Assembly (NCBI GenBank): GCA_964036045.1
Contig: OZ038394.1
Coordinates: 1,614,805 to 1,678,804 of the forward strand
Direction of reading: 5' to 3'
Length of the DNA: 64,000 nucleotides
DNA from: Eutreptiella sp. 'Long Island Sound 2002'
Lineage: Eukaryota; Euglenozoa; Euglenophyceae; Eutreptiales; Eutreptiaceae
The position numbers and the translations under genes are program-made. Below are positions 1 to 10,692 of the stretch, piece after piece. Numbering within the stretch: position 1 is the first letter of the stretch; each line of letters starts with the position of its first letter. The notes below the pieces were generated by a model that saw only the letters and a list, made by a program, of their open reading frames with translations, ran no database searches and had not been told where the DNA came from.

Positions 1-970
1 TGTGGTGCATAGGTTCCTCGAAGGGCAAGAAAGGCCAACGCTTGTGCTTGCGTTGCGTTGGGTGGCATTCATGGTACCAAATATTTTTTGGCTACGGAGA
101 GACAGACAAACCGACACGCAAGCAGACAAACAGACAGATAGACAGAGAGACAGTCCGATGGACGCCCCGACAAACGGACGAACAGATAGACACATACACG
201 GACGGACAGACCGACAGGCAAACAAACAGACAGACAAATAGACAGACATACAGGCAGACAACAGACAGACGAACGGACGACTGGACGGACGGACTGTGGG
301 ACAGAGAAACACAAAGAGAGAAACACAGAAGAAAAACCGTCAGACAAGACAAGACAGACGGACGGACGGACACATGGACAGACGGAGAGACAGGTACAAT
401 GGTTGTCCTCCTACTACCACACGGTTGCTCCCTCATGCATCTGCACAACGTTGCGCACAGAATATTGACCTCCTTCCGCCCAGATTATATCATGCAAATG
501 GGTTTTGAGTTCATTTGGGAGCTGCAGTTCCCAAAATATTACAAACCAACATTTTGAGGTCTCTAATGTACTATGTCGGGTGCCTGCCTCAAAGTCTCAC
601 CCCCTGTAGCAACCATTATCGGGTCTTGCCATCAGTTGTGCACGATATGTGTAATGTAATCATCCACATGATCAAATCCCCCCCTCTAAACTACCGCGCC
701 ATTCCATGATGATGAAATACACCCCGTATAGGTGTTGCCTTGATCTTCAAAACTTTGGCACACTTATTCTAGTAGGGGCATTGTTGGTTGATGGAGTTTG
801 GTTGTCCGTGTGTAGTGTAATGGTTGATATGATGAACACCCCAACTCTCCAGTGCACCACCGTTGCGCGGTGCTGAGGTACACTCCTGCACAAGTGTTAT
901 GCCATTGGTCCAACACTTTCACACGCATTTTTTACTAGGGGCCTTGGAGGTGGATGCGGATTCGGTCGTC
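1..970. repeat. Left arm of a large foldback (inverted-repeat) element
   Basis: This stretch reads, in reverse complement, into 1098-2199. Matching landmarks include the first bases (tgtggtgcataggttcctcg) against the end of the right arm, a Cys-rich-free block around 490-690 against 1525-1700, and 720-860 against 1190-1340. Symmetry centres near 1100. The arm begins at or before the window edge, so the element is cut on the left. No transposase-like ORF is visible inside. Foldback elements of the Galileo/FB type have this architecture in other eukaryotes; membership here is inference. Confidence 0.85.
93..390. repeat. (CAGA)n-type microsatellite in left foldback arm
   Basis: Degenerate GACA/CAGA tetranucleotide repeats interspersed with gacgga variants. 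All long ORFs here (Thr-Asp-Arg-Gln-rich on plus, Cys-Leu-Ser-Val-rich on minus) are products of the repeat, not genes. Confidence 0.9.
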
Positions 971-1097
971 TATAGGGTGTCTTCCAACACGGAGTCAATC
1001 GTGTTTTCGAGTGTTTCATCACAATTTGTGGTTGTTATTTCTAAAATGGCTGTAGATGGTGCAAGACTCCGCACAGACAACCAAGTTTGTCTCTACC

Positions 1098-2199
1098 TTC
1101 AATGCCCCTGGTAAAAAACGTGTGTGAAAGTGTTGGACCAGTGGCACAACAATTGTATAGAGGTCTGCTTCATCACCGCGCACGGTCGTGCTCTAGAGAG
1201 GGGTGGCATTCATCATGTCAACCATTATACTACACACAGACGACCAAATTGCATCGACCGACAATGCCCCTACTAGAATATTGGTGCCAAAGTGTTGAAG
1301 ATCTAGCACAACACTTATACGGGGTGTACTTCATCACTGTTTGCGCCGTCCTGGGCGCCACCGGTCCGCCGTCCGCCGGCAGCGGGCAGGGCGCGCAGGT
1401 GCCTGCCTCGGCCGTGGTGCCTCGGACCCCGGGTGCAGCGGCCTCCTCGGGGGGGGTGCGGGGCCGCCGTTTCTTCGGTCTGCCTCCGTCCGCTCTTGGG
1501 CCTGAGTGGGAGGGGGGTATTTGATCATGTGGACGATTACATTGCACATACCTAGCATGAATTGTGGCGAGATCCGGTAATGCTTGCCATAGGGGATCGG
1601 ACTATGAGGCATGCACTGGACAAGACATTAGAGACCTCAAAATATTGATTTCCTAAATTTTGGGAACTGCAGTGCCCAAATGAACCCAAAGCCCATTTGC
1701 ATGATCATCTGGGCGGAACGCTGTCAATGTTTTTTGCAAGGTTTTATACATGCATGATGGAGCAGCATTGTGGTAGCAGGAGGACAGATAGTGTGTCTAT
1801 CTCTCCGTCCGTCCGCCTGTCCATCCGTTCGTCTGTCTTGTTTCGTATGTCTATTTGTCTTCCGTGTGTCTATCTATGTGTCTCTCTGTCTATCCCTCCG
1901 TCCGTCCATTTGTCCGTCCGTTGTCTGTCTGTGTGTCTATTTGTTTGTCTGTTTGTTTGTTTGCCTGTCGGTCTGTCCGTCTGTCTATGTGTCCATCTGT
2001 CTACCTGTCTGTCCGTCTCTCAGGGTGTCTGTCGGACTGTCTGTATGCCTCTCTGTGTCTATCTGTCTGTTTGTCTGCTTGCCTGTCGGTTTGTCTGTCT
2101 CTCCGTAGCCAAAAAATATTTCGTACCATGAATGCCACCCAACGCAACGCAAGCACAGGTGTTGGCCTTTCTTGCCCTTCGAGGAACCTATGCACCACA
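1098..2199. repeat. Right arm of the foldback element
   Basis: Reverse complement of 1-970, ending with the mirror of base 1 at 2199. It carries the complementary (GTCT)n tract at 1795-2105. It also has an extra GC-rich segment, about 1340-1515, that has no counterpart in the left arm (the left arm passes directly through the equivalent point near 700-720). Arms are diverged by scattered substitutions, so this is not an assembly mirror artefact. Confidence 0.85.
1340..1515. other. GC-rich insertion inside the right foldback arm
   Basis: The segment is strikingly richer in G and C than both flanks and interrupts the arm symmetry. Flanking arm sequence resumes cleanly on both sides (tacttcatcactg before; ggtatttgatcatgtgg after). 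It reads as Pro/Arg-rich on minus, without recognisable domain. Confidence 0.6.
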
Positions 2200-2478
2200 A
2201 TGAATTGAAGCGGGTAAATTTGCCAACTTTTTAAAAATTTGGGCACTGCAGTGCTCAAAAGTAGTGAAAGTCAAATTTTAGCCCATACTGGGTACATGAA
2301 TGTGAGAGTTCCGTTTCAATACATCGTACAAGCGCCTATGAGAACCACAACAACACGTTACGACCCGATTGACAAGAGGGGGGCAAGCGTGGAGTAACTT
2401 TGTGCAATGTGGATTCACCTATAGAGACAACTAGACACACACTTTCAATGACCCCCCTAAAAAGTACAACCAGAAGGT

Positions 2479-2500
2479 TTGGGCACTGCAGTGCCCAAAA
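2479..2500. repeat. Perfect 22-bp palindrome, recurrent in the region
   Basis: TTTGGGCACTG followed by its exact reverse complement. Near-identical versions occur at about 515-535, 1657-1678 and 2238-2259. The last three share the CACTGCAGTG or AACTGCAGTG core. It could be a terminus or a binding site of a small element family. Confidence 0.7.
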
Positions 2501-3024
2501 ATTTCAAATGCTAAGATTCCAAGCCCTGAAGCGGGGGTGTATATGTGCAGCTCTAAGAGCAACAAAAGGCGAGGTTGTTGTATCCCACGATGAAAATCCA
2601 CGTGGGGTTGGCCGAAAAAATGATATGCTTTTTTTGGGTGCAAAAAACGGATGTTGAAATCGCCATGAATCGTGCCTTTTAGCAACGAAGTCTACGTGCT
2701 TATAGAGCCGCCTAAGCTGCACGCGTCCCAAAAACTGCTGCAACCGGCGCACACTGCAAACCCCCACCGAAAGGCGCAGCCAGTGCGCCAATAGTGCTTC
2801 CCAGTCATTCCTCGTTGTCCGCACACCGCCCCCCACGTCAACGCCCTTCCCAAGCCACACCAGCCGCGTTGCCGGCTCTAGCAGCCTTTTTTGGCTTATA
2901 ACGGTGCCTGCAGCGCGCAACACGTCCACCGCACGGCGCCTACGTGCACACCCGCAGCCATCCCCGGTCCACAATTAATACATCGTCTAAATAAATTAAA
3001 CAAAATAAAACTAACCACACGTAC

Positions 3025-3869
3025 CTTTGCGCGCATGTTTCTCCCGCTTGCGTGCCTTTCGCTCCTTCGCTCCTTCGCCGCCCGGTACTTGTCTTTGAGT
3101 AGCGCCTGTGCGCCGTCCTCGGTCTTCAAGACTATTTCCCACAGCTCCGCTGCCATCTCCAGCAACCCGTGCCCCGCAGTCGATGGACCCACGTCGCCGT
3201 ACATGTCGCCCATTTGCACGTCGAGATCCGGCGGGGGCTCCTCCAAAATGTGCTGGATCGGCCGCCCAAGGCAAATCGCCCAGCGCGATGCGCCCGTACA
3301 GCCCGTATGCTTGCTTTGGTCATGGCGTACTTGTCCCACATGCCGTGCTCTGGTACCCCTGCATGCGCGGCCTCCCACCGCCATCACCCATCGCCGCACG
3401 GCCCCTCAGCAGGACCCGAATGGCCCGTGAACAACCGCTCGGGTGAGCCCGAATTGCCCGTTTGGGCGTACGGGCACGCTGCGCGCTGCATGAGGTTCAC
3501 AAATCCGAACGCGGTTGTGGGTTGCTCGATGAGGAGGTTGAACCGCGCGACATCGATGTCCCATCGCACTGCCAGGGCGAACAGGAAAGCATTGCGGTAG
3601 AAGGTGAAGGACGAAGAGACCATGGGGACCCCGAGCTGCCTGTTGAACAACACCGCGCACTGGGTCGTATTCAAGTGCTCCGATTGAGTCCAGAAAGTGT
3701 AGCTGCAGTCGAGGATCGCCCGCCTACTCTCCATGGGATTTCGTCAGCTAGGTGCGCGCAGGACAGGACAATGGACCAGGCGCTGTCCATGATCTTGGGA
3801 TCCTCCGCCATGAGCTTCTCCCACTCCCAGTCAGCGGCCTCGGCGCCTCGCTTCTTTCTGTTGGGCCCC
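3025..3869 (-). CDS. Putative multi-exon protein of unknown function (partial)
   Basis: Three adjoining minus-strand stretches read like real protein but in different frames. 3869-3735 has an acidic/Trp-rich block with AADWEWEKLMAEDPKIMDSA. 3733-3384 is hydrophobic-aromatic (CSYTFWTQSEHLNTTQCAVL). 3300-3025 ends in a strongly basic tail (DKYRAAKERRSERH). The 3' end fits a splice donor, CAAAG|gtacgt at 3024. An acceptor-like tttag lies only 38 bp further, which would be an unusually short intron. The two frame changes may be splicing or decay. I recognise no family. Alternatives are a host gene or an element-encoded protein. Confidence 0.4.
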
Positions 3870-5108
3870 CCGGGTTGGGCTTACGAGCCCAGCACTGAGG
3901 AGCCTGTCTGCGGAGCTGATGCGCCAAGCGGAGGCGATTTGTCGCTGCGACGGCCGTCGTGCACTGGCATACTGTACACAGGGCTCACAAAGAAAATATT
4001 CTAGGTGTTCAAAGAAGAGATATATGCAGCAGAGAAATATATGGCACAGCCCCTCAGTCGCACATCCCTCCCTCAGTGCGGAACTTTCGTTCCTTCGGAA
4101 CTGCAGTTGGATGCACCTGTGCCAGAGCATCTACCTTAAACAAACAATGCCACTGAAATTTATGCCGTGTTGTGGGGACCGGGGGGCGAATGTGGCAAGC
4201 ATTATTGATTCTGCTTTGGGGTATTTGCGAGCAACAGGCATTGCGCATATTTAGGGTGGAGAGGGTCACACTGCCTGATTCTACATCCAAAAATGTGGGA
4301 CGAACTACCACAGGCCATAGATAAACACAATGGTAGTTTGAAGTATCCTCACACACAAATCCTCCCCAGTAGAGGATACTGTGATGAGATCCACACCATG
4401 CACACCCGGTTGTTCCTCCCTGGTTGTTCCTCCCTGTTGAGCAACTGCTCCTCCATGGTGTCACACCCATGGTACCAGTTGAATCTCTAATGCCTAAGGA
4501 TCCCTCCAGATCACCTACCCCTGCCACGGGACTCTTGAACGAACTAGAGTTGTGTCTCATGCCTAAGGCAACACTCTTGGACCACAACCTCTCATCTGAT
4601 GCCCCCATATCTTTTGCAGCATCCTTGGCTGTGGAGCCCTCATTTGTGGAGCCCTCATCTTTTTTCTTAGACTCACAAGTTCATCGTAAGTGCTCGGCCA
4701 GACGGGCCGGATCGGTAATGACAGTGTAAGTACAACATATGTTGTCCCGTGCGAAACTTGGACCACATACCACCCGTGGTGGCACGACGTATATTTGAAA
4801 AATCACCTGTAGCCTGTCATCCACTCATGCAGTGTCACGCCATGCCACTGGGGCATCGAAAAAAGAAAAACAGTAAATGTGAAAAAGTCTGCTGTGTGAA
4901 AAAGAGAGTAGCTTGCTTGGCGTCTCTGGTGGGATTATGTCCTTCATGCACCTCATGTACGTGGGCGTTTGATTGTCCACTGTGCTCTCCGGTCGTCAGG
5001 TCTGCTGCGTTATCTACCCCTGGGGATATTCATCTGTTCGACCTGACTTTCATACCAGTCCCTCTTGTGCTCCCACCACCACTTGAGTGTGTGTTTGATG
5101 TAGTGTTG

Positions 5109-5905
5109 TCAGTCATCCCAACATCTTGCTATGTACGCCTGCGTGGTATACATTGCCGTGGACTTGAAAAGGTTTTCCGTGGTTCCCGTGTACTCACCGA
5201 GCCAAGACTTGCGCTGGTGCAACATCTGCAGGCCCTTGGTTTTCCATCGTGACATCTGGCGGGGTACGGGGCCGCGCACCGTTGTAAGGTACAGCCTTTT
5301 TACCTGTTGTTTGGATGTCGTGTACTCGTGGGTGCGATGTTGCATGAGCTGCAACATGTTTCGATGCATGCCCCCTATGTAGTGTCTGTTCTGGAGGAGA
5401 GTGTTTGCCAGAATCCGGCGTTCCTCCACTGTCTGTGAGAGGGCATGCCCCACCTCCTTTTGAAGTGGTAGGTCCTCTGATCTGTGACCAAGGTGCCTCT
5501 CCAGTTGGACATGCAAAGCAACTGATGTTGATGGCAGGTTGGTGAGCACCTTTATGACTTCCACTTTTGTGGTGTGTGTGAGTGGTTTGGCCAGCAGAGC
5601 CTGTGCTTTCTTCTGGTGCGTATGGGCTGGAGCTGCCGTTGCCGCCTTGCGTTTTTTCCTCGGGACCTTGTACTGGTTTTCGTTGTTGGGTTCGGGGTGA
5701 CCCTGCGCACTTTTAATTTAGAGAACCACAGTGTCTCCTGTACCTGTGAGGGGAGGGGGTCATCTGTCTCGACACGCGGTGGCATTGTCAGTTCATGGCG
5801 CAAGTGTGTCACCCTAGAAGCATGTGGTACTGGTGCCACGCCACTCGCCACCTCATGTGATGTGGAGCCCTCATTTGTGGAGCCCTCATTTGTTGCCAGT
5901 GGCAA
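5109..5905 (-). CDS. Putative basic nuclear-like protein of unknown function (partial)
   Basis: The frame from about 5714 to 5109 encodes roughly 200 residues that look genuinely coding. It starts with an NLS-like PRKKRKAA, followed by an Ala/Lys/Thr-rich stretch, then a helical Gln/His/Arg-rich region (QTVEERRILANTLLQNRHY) and a basic Trp-containing tail ending at a stop at 5109. Upstream, 5905-5720 is open in another frame and Ser/Thr/Pro-rich. A splice or a one-base indel must link them; gtgcgcag|GGTCACC near 5714 would serve as acceptor. No initiator ATG is evident. The 14-bp unit gtggagccctcatt is duplicated in its N-terminal part (5862-5889) and again at 4633-4660. No family recognised. 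Confidence 0.4.
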
Positions 5906-8064
5906 GCTGTCAACCTAAAGCCAGGCACAGCCAGGCCCAGCAGTTGCTCACTTTAGCAGTCTTCCGAGCATCAGGCAGAACACATAAACACTAGGCAGAA
6001 CACATAAACACTGCCATTGTGGACCACTCAAAGGTGGCTATGCAAACCCTGCCATCTTGGGGGAAAATGAAATGCCTATGGAAACCCCTGCTGCCTTGGG
6101 GCCCCCAGCTGGGAAAGAATCAAAGCCTGCCTTCTCAGATTCTCCAGAGTGGAGCAGAATCACAGTGGCTGCCTTCTGGGGTCCCGAGAGTGGAGGAATC
6201 AAAATTGCGACGTGACCTCTGCCTCCTCGCGGACCCTAGAGTGGGGAAGTTTTGGATAGCACTTGGTGCATTTCGGCCTAAAAAGATGCCTTGCGCTCAC
6301 CCGTGGTACTAACATTCCCTCGTGATGAGAAAATGCGAACGTTTTGGTGCTGCGCAAAGCTGCGATCAACAAACATTGAAGCAAAACAATCTCTTAATGG
6401 ATGAGCAGAGCGAGCATGAAGCGTTGCAGCCAAACAGATTACAACAACCAGGACAAAAAACCCACAACTAAGGAGCACGTGCATCAAGTGGGAAAACATG
6501 CATCTCTGAATTAAGTCAGATGTCAAATTTGCAGCTTGGGAACAATGAAGAGGAACTACTTGCCACAATAATCAAAACTTGTCGACCACCTGCTGAACAG
6601 GACAGTCCATGAAGTCTTCCAACTTTAAAATCTGAAGCGGGCCAATTCTCTATGCCCTATCTGATACGCACAGCAGCAATTACAAATGGCAAATGCGCGA
6701 ACCCTGGAGACCAGCCACCCTCAAGTGTACACTAGCTTAACTGAGCACAGAGGGGTCTGCCATGCCTTGCACACAGCAAAATCAAATTCACAAATATTGA
6801 ATCCAGGCGCATGCGTCTTTGCAATCTGCTGTCTCTTCATGAAACACTCTCTTATCACGGCCCACAGCCCCTGTTCCCCTTGCATCATGGTCCATACACG
6901 GCTCATTCCGCCCCATAAGACCGTTGAAAAAGTTGTGAGACTTGTGGTGAGACTGAACACTGTACTCTGATTTTGTGGTGGTTCAAAAGTGTCTCAAACT
7001 GATGCAGGAAACCCAAGTGTTTCTTCTGGGTGGCCCCGCAACAGGGCGCGCAGCATCCCTGCTGCCAAGGATCCTCTATGCCTGCCTCTCACCTGGGGTG
7101 CGGCCGCATGTGCTCATGGCTCAGGCAATGGTAGCATTAGCCTTGTCACAGCAGCACGCACCCCTGGGTGCCCATGGTGGCCTTTCTCCACAGGCAATCT
7201 ATCGCAGCAGCGACCACCCCATACCACTTCTCCATACTAATTGCGGAACACCTGTGGGATAGGGTGGCTTACAGTTCAGTACAGGGCGTAACACGCGTCC
7301 TCCGCAGAACAACACCTGCACAGTGCCGTGTTGCCGTACAGTGTGCAAGGGGGGCGCTGCGCCCCCCTCTTGCCTTCCCACTTCCCACAGTTGTGAGGCG
7401 TTGGCTCAGAGAGCCCACCCAAACTCGAATATGTGCCTACAGCACACTGTGATCTTTTTTGGGGTTTCAGGCCATGGCAAGCTGGCGAAGCCCGCTCACC
7501 AGAAGGCACTCCAGAAATCTCTCGGAATCAAGGATCAGAGCTGTCTGATGCTACAATTGTCCCACAAGGCGATGTGGTAGCAGACAGGACACGTAGTGAA
7601 GATAAGCTGATTCTGATACCAGGAAATGCAGTGGGAACTGCCACGCCCGTAGGCATCCCAGTGTGCGGCTGGAGCACAAGAAACACTGAAGGCCGGGTGA
7701 AAATAGCGGTGTGCCATGCACAGAGAAAGCAATGCTGAGGAAGAAAGTCAATACTGAGGTGGAAAAGGTCAGAGTCTGCCATGAACTTGGTTATACTGTC
7801 ATCACAACTCTGACTTTGAGGGGGTTGGGGGAGTGTGGGGCATGCAGATCTTTTTTGGGTTGAAGTTTTCAGAGTTACAGGGCTGTGAACGCTTTTTCAG
7901 GCGATGCACTGTGGCTGCATCAGCCTGGAAAAGGTCGTCCACAGTGGACCATTTCTCCTTTAGGGGCAGAGCGGCAATGCATGTAAGTACCTGCATCGAG
8001 CGATGACGCAAGGTACACAGGGATCAAACCCAAAAAATTTCTTTCTTTGTGTTACACGTTTCCA
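5906..8064. other. No supported gene
   Basis: Only short overlapping ORFs on both strands, without family motifs or consistent splice sites. A paired imperfect duplication, ggcagaacacataaacacta, lies at 5971-6012. The GC-rich motif aaaaagatgcc-ttgcgc at 6280-6300 recurs at 12,885 and 16,877. Confidence 0.5.
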
Positions 8065-8730
8065 TCAGCGTGTTGTAATAGTCAAAGAAGAAAAATCCCC
8101 TGGCGTTTCCAAACAATAATGCGGCGACGCAAAAGTAGCAATGGAAGTGTGTAGGGTTGTGTCGCTGTCACTGTCGCACTCGCTTGTAAAATGCTGCAGA
8201 AGAGAGGCTTCCGTGTATTGTGCATACTGAAGGAAGCAACTCCCTACTGCCATATCCCAGCGCTGGTGCCGCATGAGGGTTTGGGCCAACTGGTCGCACT
8301 TCGCTAGCGCTGTAGACTGGAACTGTGAAGCGTGGTGGGGAGGTGAGCAACTCGGGGTTAAATACACCTGGAGGTGTGTGTAGTGCGAGGATGCAAAGGC
8401 CTTTACATCTGCTGTGCAGGGTGTAGTGGAGGTAGATGAGTCAGAGCCATGCTGTGCTAGGGAAAACGGCACCTGTTCCTGTAGGGTTTTTGCCGTTGAA
8501 TTTGGTTGAATTTTTCTGGGGCGCAGTGAACCAAACCAGGTTGAAACAGATTGGGTAGGGACAAAGGAATCAGTGTACTGCACAGTGTGATCGCAGTGCA
8601 CAGCAACTACCTGAGTGTCAACTGTGGATAACCACCCAAAAAAATTGGGACACTGGAGTATGGAGTCCATGCACTCACATCCTTCGCCTGCTTGACCATC
8701 AGCTTCGTTAGCCATAACAACACTAAACAT
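8065..8730 (-). CDS. Hypothetical 221-residue ORF
   Basis: An ATG-initiated ORF is unusually long for its surroundings. The predicted protein is rich in Ser, Thr, Gln and His, with a CECMDSILQCPNFFGW segment near residues 19-33 and an SDSSTSTT run near residue 96. No signal peptide, membrane segment or known domain is visible. Its length and ATG are the only support, so it could be a single exon or chance. Confidence 0.3.
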   Translation of the reverse strand: MFSVVMANEADGQAGEGCECMDSILQCPNFFGWLSTVDTQVVAVHCDHTVQYTDSFVPTQSVSTWFGSLRPRKIQPNSTAKTLQEQVPFSLAQHGSDSSTSTTPCTADVKAFASSHYTHLQVYLTPSCSPPHHASQFQSTALAKCDQLAQTLMRHQRWDMAVGSCFLQYAQYTEASLLQHFTSECDSDSDTTLHTSIATFASPHYCLETPGDFSSLTITTR

Positions 8731-9825
8731 CTTTGTCTGCGCAGTTCAGATCCAAACCCTTGACGCAGCCTGCTCAACTCTCGGGATCAAGGTTCAAAGC
8801 TGTCCAGCTCTACGATGATCCCCCAAATAATGACTGTGGCAGCGGATCTGGCACGTAATGGGGACTCAATACCAGATTAAGCAGTGGGAAGCTGCCAAAT
8901 GCTGGCTTCCCAGCGCATCACTACATTTCGTACAGAACTAAAACTAGGCAATACTGACACCTGCTGTAATTTGGATGAGGAGCGCGTTTCTTGGGACAGG
9001 GGGGGAGGCTAGCAGTCCAAATGCCCTGCGCTCTTTTTTTGATGCTTGCCACTGATAGCTCGAGTCCAGTCCCCTCAGGTATCGTGACGATGCCATGGAC
9101 CAAAGTGATCAGACATGGCAGTCTGTGTGAGTTAAAATGCTCTGCTAGGAGTGGCATGAAATACTGTCAAACAAAACATCAACTGCATTCAACCATCACC
9201 TGTTGCTGATGGATTCCATACTGAGCTGTGTTAGGTCCTGTTTTTTTTTGTACTGCCCGGCACCATCGGCAACTTCGAGGTTCTTCCGGATTTTCAGACC
9301 CATTGTCGGCCCTACCACCTACCCGATGTCCTCACACAGAGGAGGCATAAGGTTCCGGGGTCAATTGACCATACATACAATGCCCCTCCCCTCGGGCCAC
9401 TCCTGCCTGCAGGCTGTGTCGGGTCCTGTAACAGTTGCCTCATCTTCCCTCCACAGTCTGCACTTAGTTGATGCATCCAATGCAGTAACCCTGCTTCCCC
9501 TTGGATAAGCACGGCCCAGTACCCACAAAAACGCCGGTAGAACGTGCGCATGGACATGAAGGGGTGCGTTCACCCGATCACAGCAAAACCAATCAAAATG
9601 GCTGTCACTCCAAAAAGGAAGATGGGATGAATGAGGGTAACACGGGGTCGTCGTGTTGAGACACTGCCGTGCTTCCGCAAGGGGAGGGGCGGCTGGGCAA
9701 CCGCTTCCCATTTCTGGTCCGCCGGTACACGTCTTCTAACAGCCTCTCGTACTCTAACCTCCTGCCGCATTTGAAGTCTGCCCTGCAACTAAGCTTTTTT
9801 TTTTTTGCTCAGACTCACGAGTAAG

Positions 9826-9945
9826 GGGGAATCCTTGCACTGCGCGCGCAATGCGCGCTACTTTTAGACTATGTTCCCCCCGAAGAGCCCCCAGGCACAC
9901 CCCTTGGAAACGCCCTTAGAATTAGGTGACCCAAACTGCCCCAGC
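9826..9945. repeat. Dispersed repeat family A, copy 1
   Basis: Shares with 18,603-18,722 the order gggggaatccttgcactg, a CGCGCGCA-rich core, a C/G homopolymer, gaagagccc(c)caggcac, ccccttggaaa and ccttagaattagg, in the same orientation. The preceding tctgccctgcaacta (9776) recurs at 13,184. Likely the end of a mobile element. Confidence 0.75.
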
Positions 9946-9972
9946 TCAAGAAAGTTGCAAACTACCTTTCCT

Positions 9973-10335
9973 TCACATAACACACATCAGGAAGGAAATC
10001 ATTTTAAGGAGCAATAGTCCATGGAGCCATCACCATATCTACACCCTACCTGACATCAGCGTCAGCCAGCATGGTGGTTAGACTGGCTCGACCCTGTATG
10101 ACAAGAGGCTCCTTCCATAAGGCAAATTATGTTTGCTCAGTAGACGCTCTGCCATCAATCACTTGGTCCTGAGAGGACATGTCCACCTGCACCATAGTGT
10201 ACAGCATGGTTGAATGCGATGGAGAACACACGGGGACCCACCCCCTGGCATAACCTGGCAACTCAACACAGCTGCGCACCCATTCATCCGTACCCGCCCC
10301 CGAGGGGGCTGAGTTACTTCACATAACACACATCA
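9973..10335. repeat. 19-bp direct repeat pair
   Basis: cttcacataacacacatca occurs at about 9973 and again at about 10,318, 345 bp apart, bracketing a gene-free stretch. Could flank an insertion. Confidence 0.5.
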
Positions 10336-10413
10336 TGCACAACTCGAAAAGCCATGAACAACGCATTGGTCGCCACCCTCAACAACACACAACTGTCTTT
10401 TTTCCATTGTCAA

Positions 10414-10686
10414 CTAAGTACAAATTGAGAATATGCAACGTGTGTGCACAACATGACATAGTTGCAGAATTAAAGAAATGTCACATGTGTGTGTGTCAAT
10501 GCAATCTGTACAATATTGCAGTTCACACTTGTCACACATGGACATCTTTTCAAGGTCAGACTTGGTGCAACAAAGGGCACATACATCCCCATCATCACCC
10601 ACAACATCCTCATCATCATTGTCCTCATGTGTAGGTGCGGTCCATACATGGACCATATGGAGGGTACGTACGTGTCTTCGAATCAA
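10414..10686 (-). CDS. Cys-rich zinc-finger-like ORF (RING/PHD-like)
   Basis: After an acidic linker (EDNDDEDVVGDDGD), the frame has CALC, then MCDKC, then YCTDC, and THTC a few residues on. This is a CxxC-x(11)-CxxC-x(4)-CxxC ladder typical of treble-clef or PHD/RING-type zinc binding. It lies just downstream of the decayed transposase on the same strand and may be the tail of the same element. The cysteine spacing is seen; the fold assignment is inference. Confidence 0.4.
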   Translation of the reverse strand: MIRRHVRTLHMVHVWTAPTHEDNDDEDVVGDDGDVCALCCTKSDLEKMSMCDKCELQYCTDCIDTHTCDISLILQLCHVVHTRCIFSICT

Positions 10687-10692
10687 AAATTG

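Noticed and set aside
42-557. Long overlapping ORFs on both strands at 42-557 and 1697-2208
   Set aside because: They are products of the (CAGA)n/(GTCT)n tracts in the foldback arms, and mirror copies of each other.
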